Shown here piece after piece: positions 18,169 to 27,058 of a stretch of DNA of 64,000 bases (its first letter is position 1; the number at the start of each line of letters is the position of its first letter). The stretch is from positions 124,001 to 188,000 of the forward strand of contig NZ_JAESIY010000006.1 in the NCBI RefSeq assembly GCF_016757215.1, read 5' to 3'. A program made the translations under genes and the position numbers. The notes under the pieces were generated by a model that made no database searches, was not told the origin of the DNA, and saw nothing but the letters and a program-made list of their open reading frames with translations. The stretch comes from Fulvivirga sediminis (GTDB lineage: Bacteria > Bacteroidota > Bacteroidia > Cytophagales > Cyclobacteriaceae).

Positions 18169-19338
18169 TTAACCTTCTATTTTTTTAGCCAAAAACATTT
18201 CCGTAATCTCATTATACCCTTTGATATTACTATAATCTATGGCTGTTTGCTCGGCCTTATTTACCAATGTATAGTCAGCATCTAACGATAACAGATGTTT
18301 TACAATATCCTTTTTACCAGCCGCTGCGGCATAATGCAAAGGCGAATTTCCTGCTTGATCTACTATATCAATTTCAGCACCAGCATCAGTAAGAAGCTTC
18401 ACCATACTCAGATGTCCTTTTTTAGCGGCCACATGTAGTAGGCTTTCACCATCACAAGCCATCTGGTTATAATCATCAGAAGTGCCATTAAAGCTATCCG
18501 TTATCCACTTGAGGTAGCTTTCAAGAACAAAGCTTCCATGATGATTTTTGGTGGTATTTACATCCACACCAAAGTCTAAAAAGGCCTTTACTAAATCCTT
18601 TTGGTTATTTGAACAAGCCAGCCACACTGGTGACAGCCCTTCATTAGACTCTATAAATGGATCTGCTCCTTGCTCAAGGTAATATTTCACTAACATATTA
18701 TTGTGCTTGAGACAGGCCCAGAAAAGCGGGGTATAACCTGAGTCATTAGTTTCATTCAAGTCCGCTCCATTTTCTAGTAGAAGCGTAATGATAGGCTTAT
18801 TTAATGTACTAGTAGCCACTAACAGCGGACTATTGCCATCTTCATCAGTAATTGATAGATCAGCACCATTTTCTAACAGCGATTGCACTATGTCTCTTTT
18901 CCTTTTAGCGATGGCCAATATCAAAGGTGTTTCTGAATGACTATTCGCTATGTTTATATCAACCCCGGCGTCTAAGAGCAACTGCAATAATTCCTTTTGA
19001 CCAGAAGTAGCCACTAAATGGTATAGCGTGTTTTCGTCTTTATCTTTTATATCAGCCCTTGCACCTTCTTCCAACAGAAACTGAGCTACATTTTTCTGCC
19101 GACCTTCAATCGCATAATAAAGTGGAGTAACTCCTTTATGATCTTCATAATCCTTATCTGCCCCTTGATTAATCAGGTTTTTAATAATATCAAGATATCC
19201 TCTACCTGCAGCAAAGTGCATGGCCGTTCTACCTTGTTCGTCAGTATAGTTTACTTCTATTTCTTCATCTTTTTCCAGTAGCATTTCTGCTATCCTACGA
19301 TTACCATTGGCACAGGCCTCTATAAATGATTTTGACAT
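18169..19338 (-). CDS. Ankyrin-repeat protein (389 aa), near-canonical repeats
   Basis: About eleven ankyrin repeats fill nearly the whole protein, much closer to consensus than those of its operon mates: GRTAMHFAAGRGYLDIIKNLI, GVTPLYYAIEGRQKNVAQFLLEEGA, SETPLILAIAKRKRDIVQSLL, GYTPLFWACLKHNNMLVKYYL, ESLLHVAAKKGHLSMVKLLTDAGA. A roughly 30-residue insert interrupts the array after repeat 8 (around 275-305, with SYLKWITDSFNGTSDDYNQ). No signal peptide or membrane span. Probably the scaffold that holds operon partners or a cellular target. A 94-bp gap, the largest inside the operon, separates it from the upstream giant gene and contains AAAAGGAG at ribosome-binding-like distance from a non-used position. 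Confidence 0.88.
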   Translation of the reverse strand: MSKSFIEACANGNRRIAEMLLEKDEEIEVNYTDEQGRTAMHFAAGRGYLDIIKNLINQGADKDYEDHKGVTPLYYAIEGRQKNVAQFLLEEGARADIKDKDENTLYHLVATSGQKELLQLLLDAGVDINIANSHSETPLILAIAKRKRDIVQSLLENGADLSITDEDGNSPLLVATSTLNKPIITLLLENGADLNETNDSGYTPLFWACLKHNNMLVKYYLEQGADPFIESNEGLSPVWLACSNNQKDLVKAFLDFGVDVNTTKNHHGSFVLESYLKWITDSFNGTSDDYNQMACDGESLLHVAAKKGHLSMVKLLTDAGAEIDIVDQAGNSPLHYAAAAGKKDIVKHLLSLDADYTLVNKAEQTAIDYSNIKGYNEITEMFLAKKIEG

Positions 19339-19432
19339 TTGATATTCTTTTTATTCTACCTTAATGCAGGCGTTAATTCTCCTTTTAAAATTTTTATGTA
19401 ATAGTGATATTACGAAGGATTACCGTAAGGGT

Positions 19433-22400
19433 TTAATATTCAATCGGTAAGCTGCTTAAATAATCGATAATCTCATCACTCTCGTTATTAGCCTCTGCTA
19501 TATCTTTGGCCTGTTTCACGTCTGCTCCTGCAGCTACGAGAGCTTTAGCTTTCTTATCCTCCACCGGGTCTATTGCTTTTTCCTTACGGGTGAATCCCAC
19601 CTCTCTACGACTCACAAAACTCATCATCTTCACATAATAAAGTAACACGGGATCAACCTTCTCTTTATGGTTAATATCTGCTCCATGATCTGTCATGCTC
19701 TTCAATATTTTCTCGAAAACCACCAATGGAAAATCCACTTCCAGTAACTGATGTAAAATAGTACGATGCTGAACATCAGTCTTATTGATTTGGAGATCTG
19801 GATTCCTGAATAACGTATTGGCAAAATACTGATCCCTAATAAGCTGAGCATAATAGAGTGGCAAAAAGCCTTCACTACAAGTAGTATTGATATCTGCATT
19901 TAACCTAAGTAGCGTATCAAAAATCTCTCTATCACCATAATCAATGGCATATACCAGAGCTGAACCGCCGTAATCTGCCACATGATTAATATTGGCACCT
20001 GCCTCCACAAGTTCTACTATGATCTTGCTTTTAACACTACCATGTCGGTGAGGCATATCATAGCTATTTCTACCCAAAATAGCTCTGTGCAATACTGAAC
20101 TACCATTAGCATCAGTAGCGTTTACATCAGCTCCGCGAGTGATTAACTCATGCGCCACGCTGCCTGCTCCCACTTCAGCAGCTGCCATAAGTGGTGTCAT
20201 CTGAAATTTATCTTTGACTTCGAAATTAATACCTGCGTCCAACAGTCTCTGAGATACCTGCAAGCGCAATGTAGCTAATACATTAGGCACACTGGTAATA
20301 GCATGATGCAATGCTTGTGACTGATTTGCTCCTCCTTTGGCTTCTATATCGGCACCCAGTGTAATCAGACTTTGCGTAGTATGTGGCAAGCCATAGGCGG
20401 CTGCAGCCAACAAAAGCGTATATTCTGACTTATCCTTTTGTTCAAGATCAAAGGCCTCTTTTGAAAAGGCATAGCCCATCAATTCCCCCAGGGTTTCATC
20501 TCTCACATCATAACGAGAGATTAGCGACATCAATGGACTTTCATACGATTCTCCTACAGGCGCACTCAATGAAGCTCCATATGCATACAACAGATCGTAT
20601 ACCTCCAATGGCAAAATATCTATAGGTCTGGCTTCTATAAAAATGCTTCTCTCTTTGAGTTGGCCTTCAGCAACTTCTTCTGATTTTGCTGTAGCTTTAG
20701 GGTCAGCGCCCTGCTCCAATAGATAGCTTAGAATGGTATGATACCTTTCATTGCCCCTTACCTTTCTATTCTTTTTAGCATATTCTAAAAGCAAAGTACT
20801 AGTATACTGCGCTTTATCCTCAGTAAACAAATAAGTTCGATTGATATCACTAAGCTTGCTGATTAGCTTTTTGACCAATTCTATAGGGTAATAATTATTA
20901 TCAAGAATATCCAGTATAGCAGGTTCTACCTCATTATCTACTGATATTTCAGGGTAGTTATCCAATATAAAATCCAGCAGCTGAGGTGTGAATTTCCTTA
21001 ACCCTAGATTGAGGATATTAGCATCTGCACTTTGCGAACCTTTTTTGTAATAATCTTTTTTAACATAAGCAGGATTTAGTGCTATGAGCTCTTTAATGAA
21101 ATGGTCTCTGGAAACATTTTCAATAGCATAGAAAATAATGTCTTCATCTGTGATTTTTATGGCAGGATCTTCCAAAATCACATCTACCAATCGTAACTCC
21201 TTCTCTATCATAAAACGCCCAACAGCACTCACCTCCTGCCTTTCTGGTTTATGATCTTTCTCTGATTTATTTTCTTTCTTTGCATTTGAGATATAAACAG
21301 TTTTGTTGTTTACATCCAAACCATGTTTTAGCAAAAGCTTAAGTACTTCCCGTCTTTTTAAAGCAGAATTAAGGTTAGCATGCTCTTTGAAGAAGTAGTT
21401 AGCCACACCTTCATCATTAGCATCTATGAAGTTAACATTAGCACCATTTTCCAAAAACAGCCCTATTAAACCCATATGGTAATTACTGAGCGCATAAAAA
21501 AGCGCACTATAACCGTTATATTCTATCAGCGCTCCATTTTCCAGAAGAAATGAAATAACATCAAGTGGCTCTTCAGGATGAATGTTTTTAGTCATGGCAT
21601 AAAGGGGATTATGCCTTTCATCAGAACAAAGGTTAATATCTGCCTTCTTTTCTATGCAGGCTTGCAATAACGCTAACCTTTCATCAGACTTGATTCTTCT
21701 GTTTAGCGAAATTCCTTCTACCACATACTTATCAGAGAGGTCATTATTATCATCTACATAAGTCTTCAAATAAGTATATGAAAGCAGTGACAGATATTCA
21801 GAAATATCACTTTTCTCAGTCGATAAAAATTCAGCCAACTTCTCCATCTGCTTATGAGATAAAAGTGAAGTTACTTCATGTAAATGTGATTGAAACTTAA
21901 CACCATTAATAATCAAATTCAACACAAAAGAGCTAAGCTTGTATTCTATGGCTAATTCCAAAATGGTTTTATCTTCAATGGGTTGGTTGAGGTCAATATT
22001 GTAAAGCTCCACGGCCTTTTTCAACACTCTTCCTTTTTTATTCGGACCTAATGGAGCCAAAAGCAGTCGCTCCACAAACTTGATATTACTCCCCTCACTA
22101 AGCGGGCAGTTCACATCCATGAGCAAAAGAATAATCTCTTCATCACTGTTTTCTACTATGGCCGTTTCTAAAGGAGACATGCCCTCATAAATACTGAGCT
22201 CTGCGCCTTTATCCAGAAGGATCTCTACAAATTCTTTAGAAGCTCTGGCCTGAATGGCCTTCTGAATTACAGGAGCACCTTTATCTCCCAAGGGCACAAT
22301 GTAACCGTGGTTAATAAAAGTCTGCAACACCTCCGCACTTCCACTTTCAATAAGGGTATTAAAAGCAGAGCTCATAGGTGTTTTACGAGCTTCTTCAAAA

Positions 22401-22654
22401 TCGCTACCTAAAGAGAAAAGATATTCTATTACATCAGTTTTAGCATATAAGGTAGCATAGAAAAAGGGCTTGTGATTATTCTCATCAGCCTTTTGAAAGT
22501 TGGAGGCATCAAGTAAAGACTTGATGCGCTCCAGGTTGCCACCCTTTATCACTTGTTCCAGGCTTTCTGGGTGGTCTTCAAAAAACTTTTGGGTCGCCTG
22601 AAAAATAGGCTCTTCTTTCTTCTCTCCTCCAAAAAGTTTATCTAAAAATGACAT
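19433..22654 (-). CDS. Giant ankyrin-repeat protein (1073 aa), paralog of the next gene upstream
   Basis: 1073 residues, cytoplasmic, no signal peptide. Divergent ankyrin repeats throughout; those in the C-terminal third are clearest (TLLLAAAAYGLPHTTQSLITLGADI, MTPLMAAAEVGAGSVAHELITRGADVNATDANGSSVLHRAI, GSALVYAIDYGDREIFDTLLRLNADI). The middle is weakly conserved with repeat-like LLL/GAD remnants. It is colinear over its length with the 1072-aa protein encoded upstream, including the N-terminal MSFLDKLF/MSFFNSFL segment, the ALHHAITS/ALHKAISN and SSVLHRAILG/ETAAHRAILG landmarks. No enzymatic domain found. Starts 4 bp after the upstream paralog stops. Confidence 0.88.
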   Translation of the reverse strand: MSFLDKLFGGEKKEEPIFQATQKFFEDHPESLEQVIKGGNLERIKSLLDASNFQKADENNHKPFFYATLYAKTDVIEYLFSLGSDFEEARKTPMSSAFNTLIESGSAEVLQTFINHGYIVPLGDKGAPVIQKAIQARASKEFVEILLDKGAELSIYEGMSPLETAIVENSDEEIILLLMDVNCPLSEGSNIKFVERLLLAPLGPNKKGRVLKKAVELYNIDLNQPIEDKTILELAIEYKLSSFVLNLIINGVKFQSHLHEVTSLLSHKQMEKLAEFLSTEKSDISEYLSLLSYTYLKTYVDDNNDLSDKYVVEGISLNRRIKSDERLALLQACIEKKADINLCSDERHNPLYAMTKNIHPEEPLDVISFLLENGALIEYNGYSALFYALSNYHMGLIGLFLENGANVNFIDANDEGVANYFFKEHANLNSALKRREVLKLLLKHGLDVNNKTVYISNAKKENKSEKDHKPERQEVSAVGRFMIEKELRLVDVILEDPAIKITDEDIIFYAIENVSRDHFIKELIALNPAYVKKDYYKKGSQSADANILNLGLRKFTPQLLDFILDNYPEISVDNEVEPAILDILDNNYYPIELVKKLISKLSDINRTYLFTEDKAQYTSTLLLEYAKKNRKVRGNERYHTILSYLLEQGADPKATAKSEEVAEGQLKERSIFIEARPIDILPLEVYDLLYAYGASLSAPVGESYESPLMSLISRYDVRDETLGELMGYAFSKEAFDLEQKDKSEYTLLLAAAAYGLPHTTQSLITLGADIEAKGGANQSQALHHAITSVPNVLATLRLQVSQRLLDAGINFEVKDKFQMTPLMAAAEVGAGSVAHELITRGADVNATDANGSSVLHRAILGRNSYDMPHRHGSVKSKIIVELVEAGANINHVADYGGSALVYAIDYGDREIFDTLLRLNADINTTCSEGFLPLYYAQLIRDQYFANTLFRNPDLQINKTDVQHRTILHQLLEVDFPLVVFEKILKSMTDHGADINHKEKVDPVLLYYVKMMSFVSRREVGFTRKEKAIDPVEDKKAKALVAAGADVKQAKDIAEANNESDEIIDYLSSLPIEY

Positions 22655-22658
22655 GTTA

Positions 22659-25600
22659 TCAGATATTTGATTTTAGATATTCTATTGCTTCAGGTGCTAT
22701 TCCCTCAATTTTTTCCACATAATATAATGCGGCCTTTGTGTTTATTCCTGCTTCAATCAGTGCATCCGCTACCTCTTTGTAACCTGCCAGCACTGCCAGT
22801 GCTAAGGCATTGGCTCCATCTTCTAACTGATGCTCCAGGTCAGCTCCATTTTCAATAAGGAGTTTTAACATATAAACCCTTTTCTGAGGATCGACATCCA
22901 CGTTAGAGTAGGCAGCCCAGAAGAGCGGTGTAAACCCTTTAATATCTGGCTGATTGATATCACTAAACAAAGGTTTGATCACTTCAAATGCTGATGGATT
23001 AACGTAATAAGCAGCTATATGCAGTAAGTTCAGTCCGTCTCGTCCTTCACTTAGCGGAATGCCCTGCTCCAGAAAATACTTAAGCATATTTACACCTTCC
23101 TCTTCATTCATGCGCATTACCGCTGAGAAGTGGATTGATTCATTATTAGCATCTATCACATCCAGTTGTATTTGCTTCTGACTCATAAGTGTGTTTATGA
23201 AGAAACTATCACCATAAGCCACTGCCAGCATGATAGGTGTACGACCAGCCATATCAGGTTGGTTAATGTTTATTTCCAGCTGCATAAGGGTATTAAAGAA
23301 TTCCTTTTGCTGGTTTACAATAGCCAATGATAATGGTGGCAACTGCTGCTCTGAGCCTAGATTCAGGTCAGCACCTCCGTCTTTCAGAACGGCCAACATT
23401 TTAGACCTGGTAAGTTCTGGATTTTCAGAATCTTCATATGTTTCTGTGCCTAGTATAGCTCTGTGTGCCGCCGTTTCTCCGGCTTCGTTCATAGCATTAG
23501 GATTGGCTCCATTTTTCAGCAAGCAAATTACTGATTCAAAACAGCCATAGTTAGCCGCACTCATAAGAGGAGTGAACTGCTCAGAGTCAAACTGCTCTAT
23601 ATCTGCACCACAGTCTATTAATGCCTGAACGGTGTTAGCACGATCTGTCTTGTTATTAGAACTATAATTGGAGATGGCTTTATGCAAAGCAGGTGAGTTA
23701 TCAAAACCGCCTATCGCATGCACATCAGCTCCTTTTTCCGCCAACCATTTGATAGTTTTAGGTCTACACTGCATGGCTGCACCTAGTAGTATAGTGGTGC
23801 CATAATTATTTCTCCAGGTGAGATCAATTCCACTGGCATCCCAAAAGAAATCCAGGTACTGCACCATTAAATCATCAGGCATGCCTGCATAACGGTTAAC
23901 AATACTTTGAATTTGTGATTCATTTTGATTGTTTACTGGTTTATTAGGATCTTCTCCATGCTTAATAAGCATGCTCAGCACCTTAGTTTCATATTTTTCA
24001 GAGTTAATAGCTCCAATTATTATTCCTTCTTCATCCAGGAAAGTAGGCCTTACCACCAGGCGTTTGTTGGGTTCGCTCAGGTCTATCCCCTTCTCTATCA
24101 TGAGCTCACCTAACTCTACTCTTATATCTTCATCATAATCCTGATTACCTCTGAGTAGTACATCTATGATGTTTTTAGAATGAGCTCCTTCAGCATCATC
24201 ATCATAAATGCTGTAGTACAACCTGTTAATATCAGGATCTAAAGAGATCAGCTTCTTCACAAAATCAAGGCTATAGCCACTACGCAAGGCAATCATAGGC
24301 AATGCTTTAGTTTCATGGTGAGCTATTATGCCTTCATAATTATCTAAAATATATTCGGCGAGCTCCATTTTATCATGAGTGATAGCCAGTGGCAATAGGC
24401 CAGTATCGAAATAGGCATCTCTGACCTTGCAATAGAGATAATTGGTAAATACTACCTGCGGATTTTTATCAATTATCTTTTTAGCCAAATCGATATCCAG
24501 GTCTCTCTTAACGGTTAACCTCATGATAACATCATTCATTTCTACATCGAAATTATCAATCAGATAGTGACCTATAACTGAATATTCCAGATCAATTACA
24601 GCTTCAAAAAATGAGGTATCATTAGTAGTAGCATCTTTATAATGAGAAATAGGCTGATGAATGTCTACATGATGTTGAACCAGTAGCTTAAGCATGTCAA
24701 GTCTTTCTTGCTCATTGGAATAATCTTCATCTCCTGGTATAATCACTGCATTTAGCACTGTATTATCATAGTAGTTGACATAGTTAATATCAGCTCCTTG
24801 AGATAATAAAAGCTCTACCAAATGAGCGTCATTATGCATTACCGCAAACATCAGCGCACTAAAACCTTCATCTTCTATTTTAGCACCATGCTCCAACAGG
24901 AATTTTACATAATGATCATTTTTACCGATGTCATAATTTCTTATAAACAGACACAGCGCATTGGTAGGGTTATTCTCACTGCTCAGTTCATTAATATCAG
25001 CCCCTTTTTGCAAAGCCAATTCTGTTACCTCAGCTTTTTCTTTATCATTAATAACAGAGTTTAGCACTATAGCCGGAATAACCCCTTGACCAGCCATACT
25101 ACCCTGGCTTTGGATATAATCTTTAAACGTATTTTTATCTAAAATCTGAAGGAAATACTCTGGCTTGTTTACCTCAGGGTATTGCATGATATACGGTGCC
25201 AACTCCTTCACTTTTTTAGCTCCTAAAAATTGCTGCAGATTCCCTGCTATGCCATTTACAGAAGCACCTAATTTTATCACTTCAGCCAGTAGGTCGAAAT
25301 CTCTTTTATTGAATAATTTAGTACTTACAGGCAGCTCTTTACTTTCTTCATTAATGTTACAATCATATTCTTCGATAAGCATTATCAATACCTGCACCTT
25401 AGTTTTAAGATCCATAGCCTCAGATTCTATTACCTGATGGATCATCGGCTTACCCCCTTCACGTTCTTTAGTACCTGCTATGCGAGCTACGTTTTGGAAA
25501 GTGTCAAAATCACTCCCCACCTGCACTGCCATTTCAAAAGGGGGCACACCATATGGTGTTTCAGTAGAAGCGCCGCGATTATGCATATAGTTGATTAACT

Positions 25601-25877
25601 CGGTAGAAGCATTGCATTTCACCAGATAAGAAATAATGGAGTCGGAATCTATGGACTCTTCTAATGTAGCACCATTATCCATTAAAAATTGACATACGTT
25701 GAAGCTATCATACTTCAAAGCATGCATAATCGGCGTCATAAATTCATCATCTTCCTTATTGATGTCTTCTATGGCCATCAGTTCCTCTACCTTTTTACGA
25801 TTATCCTTCTTTATGGCCTCTAGCAAAGCTTCCTCTAAAGGTTTGCTTTTGTTTAAAAATGAATTAAAAAATGACAT
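22659..25877 (-). CDS. Giant ankyrin-repeat protein (1072 aa)
   Basis: 1072 residues of ankyrin-type helix pairs: MTPIMHALKYDSFNVCQFLMDNGATLEE near the N-terminus, FSALMFAVMHNDAHLVELLLSQGADINYVNYYDNTVLNAVI in the middle, and TPLMSAANYGCFESVICLLKNGANPNAMNEAGETAAHRAI, TPIMLAVAYGDSFFINTLM, FTPLFWAAYSNV...MLKLLIENGADLEHQLEDGANALALAVLAGYKEVADALIEAGI toward the end. The short hydrophobic N-terminus (MSFFNSFLNK) is shared with the downstream paralog and could be an amphipathic targeting or docking helix. No signal peptide, no catalytic domain. Follows the 76-aa membrane-protein gene by 48 bp and is the first large gene of the operon. Confidence 0.88.
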   Translation of the reverse strand: MSFFNSFLNKSKPLEEALLEAIKKDNRKKVEELMAIEDINKEDDEFMTPIMHALKYDSFNVCQFLMDNGATLEESIDSDSIISYLVKCNASTELINYMHNRGASTETPYGVPPFEMAVQVGSDFDTFQNVARIAGTKEREGGKPMIHQVIESEAMDLKTKVQVLIMLIEEYDCNINEESKELPVSTKLFNKRDFDLLAEVIKLGASVNGIAGNLQQFLGAKKVKELAPYIMQYPEVNKPEYFLQILDKNTFKDYIQSQGSMAGQGVIPAIVLNSVINDKEKAEVTELALQKGADINELSSENNPTNALCLFIRNYDIGKNDHYVKFLLEHGAKIEDEGFSALMFAVMHNDAHLVELLLSQGADINYVNYYDNTVLNAVIIPGDEDYSNEQERLDMLKLLVQHHVDIHQPISHYKDATTNDTSFFEAVIDLEYSVIGHYLIDNFDVEMNDVIMRLTVKRDLDIDLAKKIIDKNPQVVFTNYLYCKVRDAYFDTGLLPLAITHDKMELAEYILDNYEGIIAHHETKALPMIALRSGYSLDFVKKLISLDPDINRLYYSIYDDDAEGAHSKNIIDVLLRGNQDYDEDIRVELGELMIEKGIDLSEPNKRLVVRPTFLDEEGIIIGAINSEKYETKVLSMLIKHGEDPNKPVNNQNESQIQSIVNRYAGMPDDLMVQYLDFFWDASGIDLTWRNNYGTTILLGAAMQCRPKTIKWLAEKGADVHAIGGFDNSPALHKAISNYSSNNKTDRANTVQALIDCGADIEQFDSEQFTPLMSAANYGCFESVICLLKNGANPNAMNEAGETAAHRAILGTETYEDSENPELTRSKMLAVLKDGGADLNLGSEQQLPPLSLAIVNQQKEFFNTLMQLEININQPDMAGRTPIMLAVAYGDSFFINTLMSQKQIQLDVIDANNESIHFSAVMRMNEEEGVNMLKYFLEQGIPLSEGRDGLNLLHIAAYYVNPSAFEVIKPLFSDINQPDIKGFTPLFWAAYSNVDVDPQKRVYMLKLLIENGADLEHQLEDGANALALAVLAGYKEVADALIEAGINTKAALYYVEKIEGIAPEAIEYLKSNI

Positions 25878-25925
25878 GGTATTTTCTGTTATTAAAGTCT
25901 GTATTTATTAATGAGCGAATTTTTC

Positions 25926-26156
25926 TTAAGCCTTGGTTTCTTTTCCCTGAGGCTGTACACTTAAGTCGCTTTGGTTTTGTTTTTTGGAGGCAAGAGTGAT
26001 CAATGCGCCCACCACTACTAGCGAGATCATGATGATCCAGGCTGTGGTTTCTCCCCAGGCGTAGATCCAGCGGACTCTGCGAGGCACAAGATCAAGGAAG
26101 TTGAGAACTATGGCTGCTAAGCCGAATATTAGAAATGAAGAACCTATTCTTTTCAT
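25926..26156 (-). CDS. Small membrane protein (76 aa), first gene of the ankyrin operon
   Basis: Two hydrophobic helices (about residues 5-20, IGSSFLIFGLAAIVLNFLDL, and 36-52, TAWIIMISLVVVGALITL) separated by an Arg-rich loop (VPRRVRWIYAWGE), with a polar Lys/Gln-rich tail. I take the ATG at 26154-26156; a reading back to a TTG at 26208-26210 would overlap a TAGTTTTG promoter box. No family assigned. It could be a generic small inner-membrane protein unrelated to the ankyrin genes, or their membrane anchor; the 48-bp gap and lack of any terminator favour cotranscription. Confidence 0.65.
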   Translation of the reverse strand: MKRIGSSFLIFGLAAIVLNFLDLVPRRVRWIYAWGETTAWIIMISLVVVGALITLASKKQNQSDLSVQPQGKETKA

Positions 26157-26212
26157 GTTTTGAATTTGTTTTAAAAATGCCTTTGGAAATATTTTTTCCG
26201 GCGCTAACAATT

Positions 26213-26220
26213 CAAAACTA
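26213..26220 (-). promoter_or_regulatory. Bacteroidota -7 element, probable promoter of the ankyrin operon
   Basis: Minus-strand TAGTTTTG, an exact TAnnTTTG match, 57 bp before the ATG of the small membrane protein. No other match lies between it and the first giant ankyrin gene, so the six genes would share this promoter. A -33 TTTG is not evident. Confidence 0.45.
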
Positions 26221-26326
26221 TGATGCTACCTGATAACTGCGAAAATCAATTGATAAGTGTCAATGATCAGTTGATATTTGAATAAAAAGTGCTCTATCTG
26301 AGCTTGGAAGAAGGTGACGGACAAGG

Positions 26327-27058
26327 TTAATTTCGATCTAGCAAACTAATGATATCGGACCGCTTACGAGTGGAAATGGCTACTAAATCATCATTAGTCA
26401 TTTTCAAAAACTTGCCTTTGTACAAGCTTTTAACATGCTTCATATTGACTAGGTGTGATTGGTGGCACCTCACAAAATCTTCACTAAGCATTTCCTGATA
26501 GTGCCTCAGGTTTTTAGATGCGATAATTCGTGACTCTATAGTAATAAAAACAGTATAAGCAGCATCTGCTTCGAGCCTGACTATGTCTTGCAGTTTAAGG
26601 ATATACTGCTGCTCAGTAGTTTTTACTACTATTTGAGCTTCCTTTTTGGCTAAATTATTTTTTAGCACTTCTAATAATTCCTGTCGCTGTTTTTCATTTT
26701 CTATTGATGATTGAGCCTTTTTTATGGCCTCATCTAGCTCTAGCGGATCTAGCGGCTTAAGTAAATAATCCGTAGCGCTATATTTAAAAGCATTAATAGC
26801 GTACTGATCATAAGCCGTAGTGAAAATAATTTTAAAAGAAACATCTTCCAGCTGCTCTAAAATATCCAGCCCTGTGCCATCTTCTAACCTCACATCTAAA
26901 AACACTAAATCGACTTCCTGTGTACTTAAAAGCTGCAATGCCTCAGAAACATAGCCCGTTTCTCCTACTATCTCTATATCGCTATTAAGCAAAGAAAGCA
27001 ACTTCTTAAGGCTGTTTCTGGCATTAATTTCATCTTCTACTATTACTACTTTTATCAT
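26327..27058 (-). CDS. LytTR-family response regulator
   Basis: 243 residues: receiver domain (1-120) with acidic VEDE at 7-10 and phospho-acceptor D55 in LVFLDVRLEDG, then a LytTR DNA-binding domain (about 145-240) with IVRLEADAAYTVF, SKNLRHYQEMLSEDFVRCHQSHLVNMKHV. Its ATG overlaps the stop of the TPR-kinase gene (ATGA), so the two are translationally coupled. It binds promoter DNA when phosphorylated; the targets are unknown, with the ankyrin operon 100 bp downstream on the same strand an obvious candidate. Confidence 0.93.
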   Translation of the reverse strand: MIKVVIVEDEINARNSLKKLLSLLNSDIEIVGETGYVSEALQLLSTQEVDLVFLDVRLEDGTGLDILEQLEDVSFKIIFTTAYDQYAINAFKYSATDYLLKPLDPLELDEAIKKAQSSIENEKQRQELLEVLKNNLAKKEAQIVVKTTEQQYILKLQDIVRLEADAAYTVFITIESRIIASKNLRHYQEMLSEDFVRCHQSHLVNMKHVKSLYKGKFLKMTNDDLVAISTRKRSDIISLLDRN

